From Glaciecola sp048820975 (lineage in GTDB: Bacteria; Pseudomonadota; Gammaproteobacteria; Enterobacterales; Alteromonadaceae): DNA of 64,000 nucleotides. Numbering within the stretch: position 1 is the stretch's first letter; every line of letters begins with the position of its first letter. The stretch is from positions 496,001 to 560,000 of the forward strand of contig NZ_JBMEUF010000002.1 in assembly GCF_048820975.1 (NCBI RefSeq). Direction: 5' to 3'. The notes beneath the pieces are model-generated. The model had not been told where the DNA came from. It ran no database searches and saw only the letters and a list, made by a program, of their open reading frames with translations. Position numbers and translations under genes: made by a program. Below are positions 25,650 to 35,485 of this stretch, one piece after another.

Positions 25650-26847
25650 TGTAAGTAAATCGAGTAATCAATCTTCAAAGTCTTCTAACGCGATAGATGA
25701 AGCCGTTATTATAGACTCTACAGATCAGGCGAAACCCCCTAAAGACAGCAAGCAAAATAAAACCGGGGCTTTGTGGTTTTTTACCTTGCTTAACCTGTTG
25801 ATTGTATTGGCTTTGGTGGCTGGTGCATACTGGTATTACTCGCAAATACATCAAAACACCTCGCAGGAAAATTCGGCGCTAAAAGCAGTAGAGTCGGCAC
25901 TTGATGATACCAAAACGCAACAAAACCAATTAGCTGCAAACGTAAAAAACCAAGCGACGCAATTGAACAATGAACAAGCCGCTTTGCTTGAAACAGTGAA
26001 TGAACTTAAGCAAGAGCTTGAGTCGCTAGCAAGCGTAAACGAAGGACTGGGACAACGTGTAGCAGAAATGTCGGGACGCCGCCCTTCTGATTGGCTTCTA
26101 GCTGAAGCCAATTACCTGGTGAATATGGCGGGACGCAAGTTGTATTTGGAAAAAGATGTTGAAACCGCTTTTACGTTATTAAGTGAAGCTGACCAACGTT
26201 TAGTAGACTTAAATGACCCATCATTATTCCCCATCAGAAAGCAACTTGCATCCGATATGCAGGCGCTACAACAAGTAAGCCTTGTATCATCAAGCTCAGT
26301 AGCCCTTGAAATTTCGGGTTTGTCTGCTTTAGTTAAAGATTTACCAATGGATACACTGCGTTTACCTGAAGCGGATGCCGATGAAAACACCAATTTAAGT
26401 GAAGACGTGAGTGATTGGCGCCAGAACTTAGCTAAAACATGGCGCTCAATTGTAGGTGACTTTATTAGCATTAAGCACGTTGATGCGCCTTTAGAGCCCT
26501 ACTTAGCTGAAAGACAACAGTGGTTGATTGAAGAGCAAATAAAACACGCATTAGCGCAGGCACAAACTGCCGTGTTAAACGAACAGGAAGCCTTGTTTAA
26601 AAGCGCTATTCAAACAGCCATGACGGGCGTTGCCGATAATTACCTATTAGATGACAACAAAGTAGCTAATTTTTTAGAAAGCTTACAAAATCTACAAAAT
26701 ACTAATTTCACGCAAGATATGCCTAACAAAATTGAAGCGCAAGCTTCTCTTAAGCGCTTAATAGAACAGCGTATTCAGTCACTTTATAACTCTTCTTTAA
26801 GCCCTTCTGTAGAAGCGCAAAATGACGAAGAAGGGACTGCGCAATGA
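25642..26847 (+). CDS. hemX: HemX-family membrane protein
   Basis: This is the gammaproteobacterial HemX, fused or paired with hemD in many genomes and of uncertain biochemical role (once annotated as a uroporphyrinogen methylase). The 401-residue protein has a polar cytosolic N-tail (about 1-35), one membrane helix (WFFTLLNLLIVLALVAGAYW), a coiled coil at about 70-140, then the conserved LLAEANYLVNMAGRKLYLEK. ATG at 25642 is chosen because AGGAG lies six bases upstream; it overlaps hemD by 8 bases. The gene ends in a 4-base ATGA overlap with hemY. Confidence 0.9.
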   Translation: MSDVSKSSNQSSKSSNAIDEAVIIDSTDQAKPPKDSKQNKTGALWFFTLLNLLIVLALVAGAYWYYSQIHQNTSQENSALKAVESALDDTKTQQNQLAANVKNQATQLNNEQAALLETVNELKQELESLASVNEGLGQRVAEMSGRRPSDWLLAEANYLVNMAGRKLYLEKDVETAFTLLSEADQRLVDLNDPSLFPIRKQLASDMQALQQVSLVSSSSVALEISGLSALVKDLPMDTLRLPEADADENTNLSEDVSDWRQNLAKTWRSIVGDFISIKHVDAPLEPYLAERQQWLIEEQIKHALAQAQTAVLNEQEALFKSAIQTAMTGVADNYLLDDNKVANFLESLQNLQNTNFTQDMPNKIEAQASLKRLIEQRIQSLYNSSLSPSVEAQNDEEGTAQ

Positions 26848-27998
26848 TAAAATTGATTATACTGCTAGTTATATTATTTTTCGGCTTATTATTCGGCCAT
26901 ACCCTTATGGGGATTGATGGCAGAGTAGTAATAGCATTGCCAAGCACCGTAATTGAAATGTCGTTAATAAGCTGCGCGATTATTATATTTTTCGCAGTAA
27001 TAATATTTTGGTTGCTTGAATGGGCGGTAAAGAAAATCTATCGTTCAATAGCCGGTTCTAAAAACTGGTTGGGTTCATTTTCTAGGCGCCAGCAACGTAA
27101 GGCTTTTTACCAAAGTATAAATGCCATGCTTTTGAATGAGCCTAACACTGCTTTAGCCAATATACGAAAAACCCTAGGCGGCGATTTTTATGGCACCAAC
27201 GCTCTTATTGCGGCTGAATTAGAGATGCAAGCGGGTAATTATGACCAAGCACAAGCCTATTTAATTACCGCTACTGACAACCCAGAAGCAGAAGCAATAG
27301 CGATTTTAAAACAGGCAGAAATTACCCTTATACAAGGTGACCCTCAAGAGGCAATGAACTTACTTTCTGCCATTGAAGGGAAAGCAAGGCAAACAAAATC
27401 TTTTGTTGTACTGAAATTAAAAATTCTGGCCGCATTGCAAGACTGGCCTCAAATTAAAACCTTGGCGACTAACAACAAAAAGTTATTAGGTGACGACTAC
27501 ATTACTTGGGTGGGTGAGTGCATGCACAGTGAGTTTGCCGCTATTGCAAGCAAACATGGAGCGAACGCCCTTAAACAGCATTGGCAAAGCCTTTCAAGAC
27601 AAGCCAAGAAAGATGAAGCTAATCAAGTAGCTTATATTCAACTGCTTATTGACCAAGGTTTACATGCCGACGTAGAGCCTGAATTAATTAAATTTGCGTC
27701 TAAGAATTCACATCACTCTTATTGGCCATTGTTCAAGCAGCTACAATTAGCTAACCCAGCAGCTTCAATGCGTTTTATTGAAAGTGAGATTAAGGCGCAG
27801 CCTACTAACCCAACCTTATTTTCAGTGTTGGGGCACTTGGCATTTAACAGCGGTGATATGCCTTTGTGCATTAAAGCGATGCGAAAAGCACTTGAGCTTA
27901 AACACAGTAAAGAAGATATGAAGTTATTAGCCTTGGCTTTAGAGCGCAGCAATGATGTTGCTGCAGCTAACGCCTTGTATCATGAATTACTAAGTTAG
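26844..27998 (+). CDS. hemY: HemY-family TPR membrane protein
   Basis: The 384-residue protein begins with two membrane helices (about 4-22 and 37-60) and continues as a helical-repeat cytosolic domain (for example LLNEPNTALANIRKTLGG, AELEMQAGNYDQAQAYL). This is the proteobacterial HemY, distinct from the Bacillus protoporphyrinogen oxidase of that name. It is genetically tied to haem synthesis but its activity is unclear. The start overlaps hemX by ATGA, with AAGGGA upstream. It ends the haem operon, converging on a response-regulator gene 33 bp away. Confidence 0.9.
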   Translation: MIKLIILLVILFFGLLFGHTLMGIDGRVVIALPSTVIEMSLISCAIIIFFAVIIFWLLEWAVKKIYRSIAGSKNWLGSFSRRQQRKAFYQSINAMLLNEPNTALANIRKTLGGDFYGTNALIAAELEMQAGNYDQAQAYLITATDNPEAEAIAILKQAEITLIQGDPQEAMNLLSAIEGKARQTKSFVVLKLKILAALQDWPQIKTLATNNKKLLGDDYITWVGECMHSEFAAIASKHGANALKQHWQSLSRQAKKDEANQVAYIQLLIDQGLHADVEPELIKFASKNSHHSYWPLFKQLQLANPAASMRFIESEIKAQPTNPTLFSVLGHLAFNSGDMPLCIKAMRKALELKHSKEDMKLLALALERSNDVAAANALYHELLS

Positions 27999-28031
27999 CA
28001 ATTAACGACTACTATATAGAACAAGCTAAAC

Positions 28032-29297
28032 TTATTTAGCAAATATGGTGAGTGAAAAACTATTGCGCTCTTCGAGCGCTTTTAGTTTAGCAATAGCAGA
28101 TTCATCTAGCGTTTGGCCTTGCGGCATTACCAAAATATCTTTTTCATTATAAATAGCTTCCGTTAAGGTCATGCCATTTGCAAGGTCACGCGTACTCAAA
28201 CCCTCTGACTGCGAAGCGCTATTTTCAACCAGCATTACGCCTTCCAATGCACTTAGTACCTGTTTACTATAATGCAGTCCAGCAAACTGATTTAATTTTC
28301 CTATAGCAACTTTGTTGCTGTATTTCTCGCCGTCGTAGCGGCCTAAAGTAAGCCGATAGTAATCACGAACAGTACCAATAATTTGTGCACCAATGGGGAT
28401 CTCTTTCTTCTTCAAACCTTTTGGGTGGCCACTCCCATCTACAAACTCAAATTGATTAACCAACATTTCGCATATAGGTTTTAGGTGTATAGCCGGAGAT
28501 AGAATCAGCAAGGCTATATTGCCTTGATTGTTATATTCAGATTGCTGCTTTGGCGTCATCTTTGTGTAAGCATTGGTATAAATATTTTCATTTAAACCAA
28601 CAAAGCCCAACTCGGCGATTAAGCCGGCAAATTTAATATCTTCAATTTCTTTTGCATCTAATTGTAAGGCATGCGCCATTTTAACGGCTAATTGGCTTAC
28701 TCGCTTACCAAAATTAACATCAACAAATGGTAAGCTATTTAAGGCATTACAAAGCACCTTTTTAGTTGCAATGCCTTGCATATCAGCTCGTTTAATGGCG
28801 GTTTTCATTTGGACAGTTCGTAGCTCAACTCGCTCTTCTAAGGAAGAGTTTAACAAGCTCAATCGTCGGTTTTGCTCACTTACCTTTTTTTGCAAGTCAT
28901 CATTTTCAAACTTTAAACGAAAATTATTTGTACCATCTTCTATAGCGGCTATAAGCGCCTCGTTTGACCACGGCTTTTGAATATAACGATGTATACGCCC
29001 TTTATTAACGGCGTTCAGTAATCTATCGGCATCTGCATACCCTGATAATACAATTCTGTATGTATCAGGGTATAGCTGCGCTACTTGTTCCAAGAACGCC
29101 TCACCGTTCATGGCTGGCATTTTCATATCACATACCACCACATGAATTTCGTTATTTTTCATGAAATCTAACGCTTTGTTGCCGTCATCAACTAATACCA
29201 ATCTATTTTGGCGACCATGAAACAAGCGCTTCATAGCACGCAAAATATTGGGTTCGTCATCTAAAAATAGTACGGTAAATTGCTTTTTTTCTGGCAT
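28032..29297 (-). CDS. Response regulator with degenerate HD-GYP domain
   Basis: The 421-residue protein has an N-terminal receiver domain with acidic Asp13/Asp14, phosphoacceptor Asp57 (VVVCDMKMPAMNG) and the Lys of YIQKPW. A coiled-coil linker (about 135-165) leads to a C-terminal HD-GYP-like domain. The key residues are altered: the HD pair is Ala-Glu in FAGLIAELGFVGL, HHE is NQF, and GYP is GHP in VDGSGHPKGLKKKEIPIGAQ. The phosphodiesterase metal ligands are therefore missing, and it probably does not cleave cyclic di-GMP but may bind a partner. It lies 22 bp after the kinase gene and is likely its partner. Confidence 0.88.
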   Translation of the reverse strand: MPEKKQFTVLFLDDEPNILRAMKRLFHGRQNRLVLVDDGNKALDFMKNNEIHVVVCDMKMPAMNGEAFLEQVAQLYPDTYRIVLSGYADADRLLNAVNKGRIHRYIQKPWSNEALIAAIEDGTNNFRLKFENDDLQKKVSEQNRRLSLLNSSLEERVELRTVQMKTAIKRADMQGIATKKVLCNALNSLPFVDVNFGKRVSQLAVKMAHALQLDAKEIEDIKFAGLIAELGFVGLNENIYTNAYTKMTPKQQSEYNNQGNIALLILSPAIHLKPICEMLVNQFEFVDGSGHPKGLKKKEIPIGAQIIGTVRDYYRLTLGRYDGEKYSNKVAIGKLNQFAGLHYSKQVLSALEGVMLVENSASQSEGLSTRDLANGMTLTEAIYNEKDILVMPQGQTLDESAIAKLKALEERNSFSLTIFAK

Positions 29298-29319
29298 ATG
29301 TAGCTATATTCTCAAAAGG

Positions 29320-30969
29320 CTAATGCAATACAGCGTTGGTCAAAGGCAAGGAAATCGTAAATTGACTACCTTTTCCCAATTCGCTAGAAACGGCTAAGTC
29401 GCCGTTATGCTCTTTAATGATGTCGTAAGAAATGGCTAAACCTAAGCCTGTGCCCTCGCCTTCCTTCTTAGTGGTGTAGAATGGGTCAAATACTTTTTTC
29501 AATGCACTGGGTTCTATACCGCAAGCAGTATCAGTTACATAAATTAGTATTTGTTTATCTACTACTCTTGAAGATATCAAGATTGAACCTTTCTCGATAT
29601 TGTCCATTGCCTGGGCCGCATTAATAAGCAAATTGGTAAACACTTGATTCATTTTGCCCACGTTAATTTCTACATGAGGTAAATCGCTGAGTTCTAAACG
29701 TAATTCAGCTTTTTCGCTTATTTGTTTCTCTACCATTTTGTAGGTTGAGCGAATACAATCATTAATATCAAACAGTTGTTTATGATCACTATCTACTCGT
29801 GCAAACACCGACATATTTTGAACAATATCAGTTACGCGCTGAAGACCTTCTTCCATATCACTTAGCAATACGTCCATGTCTTCACTCACAAACTGCATGT
29901 CTTGATCGATAATAATGCTTTGAATATCGGTCTGTAACTTGTTCTTCACTGTTTCATCCTCTGCACTCATCGCTTGGTTGATTAATATAAGTAACTGGTC
30001 GTATGTACCTACGTAGTTTTTTAATGTTTCTAAGTTACTACATACAAAACCTATTGGGTTATTCACTTCGTGAGCAAGGCCCGCCGCTAGTTGCCCCATA
30101 GATACCAATTTTTCGTTTTGCACCAATTGTTGCTGTGTCTCTTTTAAATTTATGTTCACCCGCTGCAACTGCTTATGTTTAGTGACTAGCTCAGCGGTTC
30201 GTTGCTCAACTTTTTGTTCTAAACTTTGGTTAAAGCGTTCCAACTCAGCCTGATACTCTTGGGTTTGTTGCGCTTTAGCCTGCAGCTCATCTATCAACAA
30301 GTTAAAATTTAATGCTACGTCACTAATTTCATCTTTACTTGTTATGTCTACCTTCGTGTGGCTAAAATCGCCACTTCCAATCGCTTGTTTCACTTTATTT
30401 GCCGCTACCGTTAATAGGCTCAATTGCCTGGTTAAATAGCTGCCTAACAAATATGAAAACAAAGCCACTAGCAACATTTCTGTGGCTGCAAGCGTACTCA
30501 ACCATTTCTTTATTGTGAGTAAATTTTCATTTAAGCCGGTGATGCCAATACCCACTTCAACACGGGCGTAAACTTCCTCACCTTCTTCAATTAAGGCGAA
30601 TGTGTCATAAATGCCATCATCCACCCCTTCCAAATTGCTATCTTCACGAAACAACTTTTGTAAGTCTTTTTCATGCCCTGCTTGCGCAAAAATATCACCT
30701 TGCGTATTTAGGACCCTAGCGTAACGAATATCAGGGTTCTCCATTATGTCGTTTACGAAGGTGTCGAGTGAGGCCAAGTCATACGACAACACGGCGTCTT
30801 CTGCCATTGTGGCAAACAACCTTGCGGTTGTATTTGCCCGCTTTTGTAAGTCACTATTTGCCGTTTTTGCAAAAAAGTGAATAGCACTAAACACCATGGC
30901 AATCAGCAATATCCCTTCAATTGCTGCAACGCCAAATATAGTTTTACTGCGAAGGCTCAGTCGTAACAT
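29320..30969 (-). CDS. Membrane sensor histidine kinase with HAMP domain
   Basis: The 549-residue protein has membrane helices at about 10-32 and 160-182 enclosing a periplasmic domain. A HAMP segment (YLTRQLSLLTVAANKVKQAI) and a coiled coil follow. The HisKA domain has phosphoacceptor His300 in GQLAAGLAHEVNNPIGFV. The ATPase domain has N box NLLINAAQAMDN, G1 DTACGIEP and G2 GEGTGLGLAIS. It should phosphorylate the downstream response regulator. Its start overlaps the binding-protein gene by 26 bases, which ties the two together as sensor and kinase. Confidence 0.92.
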   Translation of the reverse strand: MLRLSLRSKTIFGVAAIEGILLIAMVFSAIHFFAKTANSDLQKRANTTARLFATMAEDAVLSYDLASLDTFVNDIMENPDIRYARVLNTQGDIFAQAGHEKDLQKLFREDSNLEGVDDGIYDTFALIEEGEEVYARVEVGIGITGLNENLLTIKKWLSTLAATEMLLVALFSYLLGSYLTRQLSLLTVAANKVKQAIGSGDFSHTKVDITSKDEISDVALNFNLLIDELQAKAQQTQEYQAELERFNQSLEQKVEQRTAELVTKHKQLQRVNINLKETQQQLVQNEKLVSMGQLAAGLAHEVNNPIGFVCSNLETLKNYVGTYDQLLILINQAMSAEDETVKNKLQTDIQSIIIDQDMQFVSEDMDVLLSDMEEGLQRVTDIVQNMSVFARVDSDHKQLFDINDCIRSTYKMVEKQISEKAELRLELSDLPHVEINVGKMNQVFTNLLINAAQAMDNIEKGSILISSRVVDKQILIYVTDTACGIEPSALKKVFDPFYTTKKEGEGTGLGLAISYDIIKEHNGDLAVSSELGKGSQFTISLPLTNAVLH

Positions 30970-31825
30970 TAATATTCATTGCCCTTATTGAATCCCATTC
31001 GGCGTCATTTGCCGCAGTAAATCCACTAAACCCAATCGCATTTAATAATTCATAATCGTTTATATCGAGCAACGCTTTTGTTAGCGCCTTTTGCATGCCT
31101 TCACCTACTTTAGGGCTTAAAGCAATTGCATGAGGCGTGTAGCCGTCACTTTTCCACAATATCCGTAATTTGTCTCGCACCTGCTTAGGGCTAGCGTTAA
31201 AGGTTCTTAAAATACCCCCGCCTGCCTGAAAAAAACCATTCGCAACACCTAAATAAACCGAGTCATGTGACTTTACAAAACGCTGTTCAACTTCTATGTT
31301 ATGCAGCTTCAAATGAGCGTTTGGTATAAGTGTTGCGGCAAACGCTAAGGGAGCTGGAAACGCCATTTTCCCTTTGTTCAAATCACTTAAGGAAGCAAAA
31401 CCTGAATCTTTTGCAACCACCACAATACCCTTTATTTGTTTGTCTTTTTGCTTAGCTATTGCGCGGTAATCAGCCTTTTTAGAGTAAACCGCGTAATGAT
31501 ACGGATTCATGTAGCCAATATCATATTCATGATTATTTAAGCGCGCTTCAAACTCCGGAATTGAAGGCGCTGTTGCAAAGGTGATTTTCTGGCCAGTAGC
31601 ACCTGATAAACGCTGAATAATTGGCCCCCACGTTGCAGCCAGTTTTTTAGCTGATTGCTGCGGCACAACGCCAAACACCAAAGTTTGCTCATTGTTTGGC
31701 AATGGCATACTTTCACCCTTAGTAGTGCTTTGATATGAAACGCAAAGCGGGCTTGCACACAAAAGTGAAAAGCAAACTAACAGGCGTTTACATGTATGTG
31801 CTCCACTGGCAAACAACAAACTCAT
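30944..31825 (-). CDS. PhnD-like periplasmic binding protein
   Basis: The 293-residue protein (from ATG 31825; an in-frame TTG at 31837 is also possible) has a leader with hydrophobic core RLLVCFSLLCASPLCVSYQS. The phosphonate/phosphite-type binding fold follows: LVFGVVPQQSAKKLAATWGP, YDIGYMNPYHYAVYSK, GFASLSDLNKGKMAFPAPLA and FFQAGGGILRTFNAS. No ABC permease or ATPase genes are adjacent. Instead it overlaps a histidine kinase gene by 26 bases, so it probably senses a ligand for the kinase rather than feeding transport. The ligand is unknown. No good ribosome binding site was seen, so the start is uncertain. Confidence 0.87.
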   Translation of the reverse strand: MSLLFASGAHTCKRLLVCFSLLCASPLCVSYQSTTKGESMPLPNNEQTLVFGVVPQQSAKKLAATWGPIIQRLSGATGQKITFATAPSIPEFEARLNNHEYDIGYMNPYHYAVYSKKADYRAIAKQKDKQIKGIVVVAKDSGFASLSDLNKGKMAFPAPLAFAATLIPNAHLKLHNIEVEQRFVKSHDSVYLGVANGFFQAGGGILRTFNASPKQVRDKLRILWKSDGYTPHAIALSPKVGEGMQKALTKALLDINDYELLNAIGFSGFTAANDAEWDSIRAMNINVTTEPSQ

Positions 31826-32027
31826 TAATAAAACCAAATGTTGATAAGGTATTTGTGCGCTTAATGGTAATTTCTATTCGCTGTAGATGGCTCATATTGT
31901 TCATACATAGGTATTTGGATTTACTCCTTAATAATGTAAGCTTATGAATTGGAGATTATTTTTATTAGCGCAACCCGCTAGTTTATTGGCTTTTATTCAA
32001 ATCTAAACTAAGACACACTCAATTACT

Positions 32028-33224
32028 ATGAATCAAAATCTAAAAAAACTATGCACGCTTGCTGATGCAGGCACTAAAACCTTCTTAGGGTTAATGAGCG
32101 GTACCTCTTTAGATGGCTTAGATATAGCCCTAGTGGAAGTAATGGGCACTGATAAAAACACGCGTTTCGTGCTAAAAAAATTCACAACAATAGAATATGG
32201 CAGTGAATACCTAAGCCTTATCAAACCTATTTTTGCAAAGCCCAACGCGCCAATGGCTGCGCTTTGTGAGGCTAATGTTATAGTTGCTCAGCACCATGCG
32301 AATATGGTGAATGCCACCCTTAAAAAGTGGAGTTTAGCGGCTACAGATATTGATGTAATAGCCAGCCATGGGCAAACCGTGTTTCACCAGCCAAACGGCA
32401 AGGTTAAATCAACACTACAAATTGGTGATGGGGATCACTTAGCTCACCTTACGCAAATAACGACCGTAAGTGACTTTAGGCAAAAGCATGTAGCGGCAAA
32501 TGGTGAGGGCGCCCCCTTAGTACCCTATGCTGACTTTTTGCTTTATGGAGATGAAGTACAAGATCGAGTGTTATTAAATATAGGCGGTATAAGTAACTTT
32601 ACTTATATGCCAGCGAAGTGCAACTTTGATTCAGTGCTCAGCGCTGACTCTGGCCCAGGCAATACCCTAATTGATAAAGTGGTGCAACAGTACAACTTAC
32701 ACCCCAAAGGCTTTGATGAAAACGGAGATATTGCTGCCTCAGCACAAGTGGTTCCCGAATTGCTCAGCATATTACTAAATGACCCGTATTTTACCCAATC
32801 TAATACTACTAGCACCGGCCCAGAATATTTTAATACTGATTGGTTAGATGCGCGTATACGCCAGTGGAAGCAGCAAACACAAGCCGTTTCAATTAGCCCG
32901 CACAATTTAGTTGCTACGTTAAGCCATTTCACAGCACAAAGTATTGCAGTGCATATTGATAAAATATTGCCACAAAATAGCTTAGCTTATGTGTACGTTA
33001 GCGGCGGCGGGGCATATAACAAACAGCTTATGACATTGTTAGCTGAGGCATTACCTGCTTGTAATGTTCTGCATTCTGATGAACTTGGTATGCCGGCTTG
33101 CGCTAAAGAGGCCGTGCTGTTTGCGGTGTTGGCGAATCAGACACTGTTCTCAAATTATGATATCTTTACGAATTCTCGCAACATACCTGCGGTAGGATTA
33201 GGTAAATTAAGTTTTCCCAACTAG
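32028..33224 (+). CDS. anmK: Anhydro-N-acetylmuramic acid kinase AnmK
   Basis: AnmK cleaves and phosphorylates 1,6-anhydroMurNAc from cell-wall turnover, giving MurNAc-6-phosphate. The 398-residue protein has the signature FLGLMSGTSLDGLDIALVEV, IASHGQTVFHQP, QIGDGDHLAHLT and LNIGGISNFTYMP, then DSGPGN. The N-terminal extension of about 15 residues before the signature is slightly long. It lies 19 bp upstream of nagZ, which makes its precursor, and diverges from the PhnD-like gene. Confidence 0.95.
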   Translation: MNQNLKKLCTLADAGTKTFLGLMSGTSLDGLDIALVEVMGTDKNTRFVLKKFTTIEYGSEYLSLIKPIFAKPNAPMAALCEANVIVAQHHANMVNATLKKWSLAATDIDVIASHGQTVFHQPNGKVKSTLQIGDGDHLAHLTQITTVSDFRQKHVAANGEGAPLVPYADFLLYGDEVQDRVLLNIGGISNFTYMPAKCNFDSVLSADSGPGNTLIDKVVQQYNLHPKGFDENGDIAASAQVVPELLSILLNDPYFTQSNTTSTGPEYFNTDWLDARIRQWKQQTQAVSISPHNLVATLSHFTAQSIAVHIDKILPQNSLAYVYVSGGGAYNKQLMTLLAEALPACNVLHSDELGMPACAKEAVLFAVLANQTLFSNYDIFTNSRNIPAVGLGKLSFPN

Positions 33225-33243
33225 TTTTTGTAACGGAGCCCTT

Positions 33244-34284
33244 TTGTCATCTTTCAATTTATCATCTAAGGCCAGCAATGTAATTGTGGCGTGCCATAGC
33301 ACAGAGTTATCAAATAACGAAGGCGATTTGTTTGCCCAAATGCAGCCTTGGGGCATTATTTTATTCGCACGTAATATTGAAAACCCCACACAGGTTCAAA
33401 AGCTAATAGAAAGCATTAAAGTGGCCATGAAGCGAAGTGAGCTAATGGTATTTATTGACCAAGAAGGCGGGCGAGTATCTCGTTTACCTAGCGCATTTTG
33501 GCGAGTTCCTCCAGCCCCTACAGTTTTTGCACAAATGTATCAAAGCGAGCCTGACATAGCTAAACGCGCCTGCTTTTTAAATGCGTGGTTAACGGGTATT
33601 GAGCTAAAAGCGTCTAGTATAAACGTGAATTGCGCCCCAATGATTGATATTACCCAGCAAGATTCAGCCACCATTATTAGTGAGCGAGCCTTAGGCAACA
33701 CCACTACCGCAGTGATAGATTTAGCACGTGAAATTACCAAGGGGCTTAAGCGCGCAGGTGTAGCACCTGTAATTAAGCACATGCCAGGGCATGGGCGTGC
33801 CACATGTGATAGCCACCTTGAATTGCCTAAAGTTGACGCCAGCATTGCTGAATTAAACGACTTAGACTTTGTGCCGTTTAAAGCACTAAATGATGAAAGC
33901 ATGGCTATGAGCGCACATGTTTTATATTCGCAAATAGATGCAAATAGCCCAGCTACCGCAAGCGCTACCTTAATTAAGAAAGTCATTCGTTCAAGCATCG
34001 GCTTTGATGGCCTACTAATGACCGACGACATCAACATGAAAGCCTTAAGTGGCAGCATTGCTACTCGTGCAAATAGGGCTATAGAAGCCGGTTGTGATAT
34101 TGTGCTTCACTGCAGTGGTGATTTTGATGAAATGAAGGAATTAAGTGAGGTAGCCACCGAACTTACGGACGATGCATTGCGCCGGGCGCAAAGCGCTGAA
34201 AAAGTTGCTTTTCATACGCCTGCGAATACCTCAGCACAAGACATCGAAGATGAGCTCAATAGCCTGTTAAAGCGCTATTCTTAA
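33244..34284 (+). CDS. nagZ: Beta-N-acetylglucosaminidase NagZ (GH3)
   Basis: NagZ removes GlcNAc from GlcNAc-anhydroMurNAc(-peptides) in the cytosol. The 346-residue protein shows the GH3 markers FIDQEGGRVSRLP, CAPMIDI, the KHMPGHGRATCDSHLELPKV loop with the catalytic His, and LLMTDDINMKAL with the nucleophile Asp. The start is TTG at 33244 with ACGGAG five bases upstream. It forms an operon with anmK and converges on prpF with a 5-bp gap. Confidence 0.96.
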   Translation: MSSFNLSSKASNVIVACHSTELSNNEGDLFAQMQPWGIILFARNIENPTQVQKLIESIKVAMKRSELMVFIDQEGGRVSRLPSAFWRVPPAPTVFAQMYQSEPDIAKRACFLNAWLTGIELKASSINVNCAPMIDITQQDSATIISERALGNTTTAVIDLAREITKGLKRAGVAPVIKHMPGHGRATCDSHLELPKVDASIAELNDLDFVPFKALNDESMAMSAHVLYSQIDANSPATASATLIKKVIRSSIGFDGLLMTDDINMKALSGSIATRANRAIEAGCDIVLHCSGDFDEMKELSEVATELTDDALRRAQSAEKVAFHTPANTSAQDIEDELNSLLKRYS

Positions 34285-34289
34285 GCCGT

Positions 34290-35483
34290 TTATAGCGAAG
34301 GCTCTGGCACACGCACATTGCCTTCCATAAGCACTCTGGCGCTTCTGCTCATGCTAACTTTGGCCACTTGCCATTTGCCCTCTTCTTGTATTGCTTGAGC
34401 CCCCACTTTTAAGGTACCCGAAGGATGCCCAAAAACCACCTCACTTCTATTACCACCACCGGCGGCCAAGTTAACTAGGGTACCCGGTATTGCGGCGGCG
34501 GTGCCAATAGCCACAGCTGCCGTACCCATCATTGCATGATGCAATTTACCCATTGATAAAGCGCGTACTTGTAAGTCAATTTCACTGGCATCAACCGCTT
34601 TGCCACTTGACGTAACGTACGATTGCGCTGGCCCAACTATGGCTATTTTAGGCGTATGTTGGCGCGCCTGTGCTTCTTCAATATTCGCTATTAAGCCCAT
34701 TTTAAGTGCGCCATGAGCGCGTATAGTCTCAAACTTAAGTAATGCTTGAGCGTCATTATTGATATCATCTTGAAGTTCACACCCGGTGTACGCTAAGTCT
34801 TGAGCGCGCAGAAATATTGTGGGAATACCCGCATTAATAAAGCTTGCATCAAAAGTACCTATACTCGGCACCTCTAGTTTATCGACTACCTTACCAGTGC
34901 ATAGCACGCCACTGCTGTCGTCATCTGAATCGGCTGGGTCTATAAAGTCAATTTTGACCTCGGCGGCAGGGAATGTTACGCCATCAAGCTCAAAGTCACC
35001 GGTTTCCTGCACGCAGCCGTTGCTTATAGGCACATGCGCTATAATGGTTTTACTGATATTTTTCTGCCAAATTTTTACTTCAAAAATACCATTTTCGGGT
35101 AAAATATCTGCCGGCACTAAGCCGCTTTCAATAGCAAAAGAACCTACCGCAGCACTTAAATTGCCGCAGTTTCCACTCCAATCAACAAATGCTTTGTCTA
35201 TAGCAACTTGGCCAAACAAATAGTTTACATGGTGCCCCGCCTGAGTACTTTCACTCACAATAACCACTTTACTGGTACTGGAAGTAGCGCCGCCCATGCC
35301 ATCGGTGTGCTTGGCGTATGGGTCAGGGCTGCCCACTACGCGAAGCAGCAGTTGGTCACGGTAGTCACCCGCCTGCTGCGCGCGTTTGGGTAAGTCATTT
35401 AAGCTAAAGAATGTGCCCTTACTTGTGCCACCACGCATATACGTGGCGGGTATTTTTATTTGCGGTGCGTGCGTGTTTGTCAT
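34290..35483 (-). CDS. prpF: 2-methylaconitate isomerase PrpF
   Basis: PrpF isomerises the trans-2-methylaconitate made by AcnD to the cis form so that the 2-methylcitrate cycle can proceed. The 397-residue protein has the DAP-epimerase-like fold with PATYMRGGTSKGTFFSLNDL, DGMGGATSSTSKVVIVSES, the WSGNCGNLSAAVG block with the active Cys, and NAGIPTIFLRA. It starts 2 bp after the acnD stop, so it is translated with acnD. It is the last gene of the prp operon. Confidence 0.96.
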   Translation of the reverse strand: MTNTHAPQIKIPATYMRGGTSKGTFFSLNDLPKRAQQAGDYRDQLLLRVVGSPDPYAKHTDGMGGATSSTSKVVIVSESTQAGHHVNYLFGQVAIDKAFVDWSGNCGNLSAAVGSFAIESGLVPADILPENGIFEVKIWQKNISKTIIAHVPISNGCVQETGDFELDGVTFPAAEVKIDFIDPADSDDDSSGVLCTGKVVDKLEVPSIGTFDASFINAGIPTIFLRAQDLAYTGCELQDDINNDAQALLKFETIRAHGALKMGLIANIEEAQARQHTPKIAIVGPAQSYVTSSGKAVDASEIDLQVRALSMGKLHHAMMGTAAVAIGTAAAIPGTLVNLAAGGGNRSEVVFGHPSGTLKVGAQAIQEEGKWQVAKVSMSRSARVLMEGNVRVPEPSL

Positions 35484-35485
35484 GG

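Noticed and set aside
30944..31825. A phosphonate ABC transporter
   Set aside because: No permease or ATPase gene is adjacent; the neighbours are a kinase and a response regulator.
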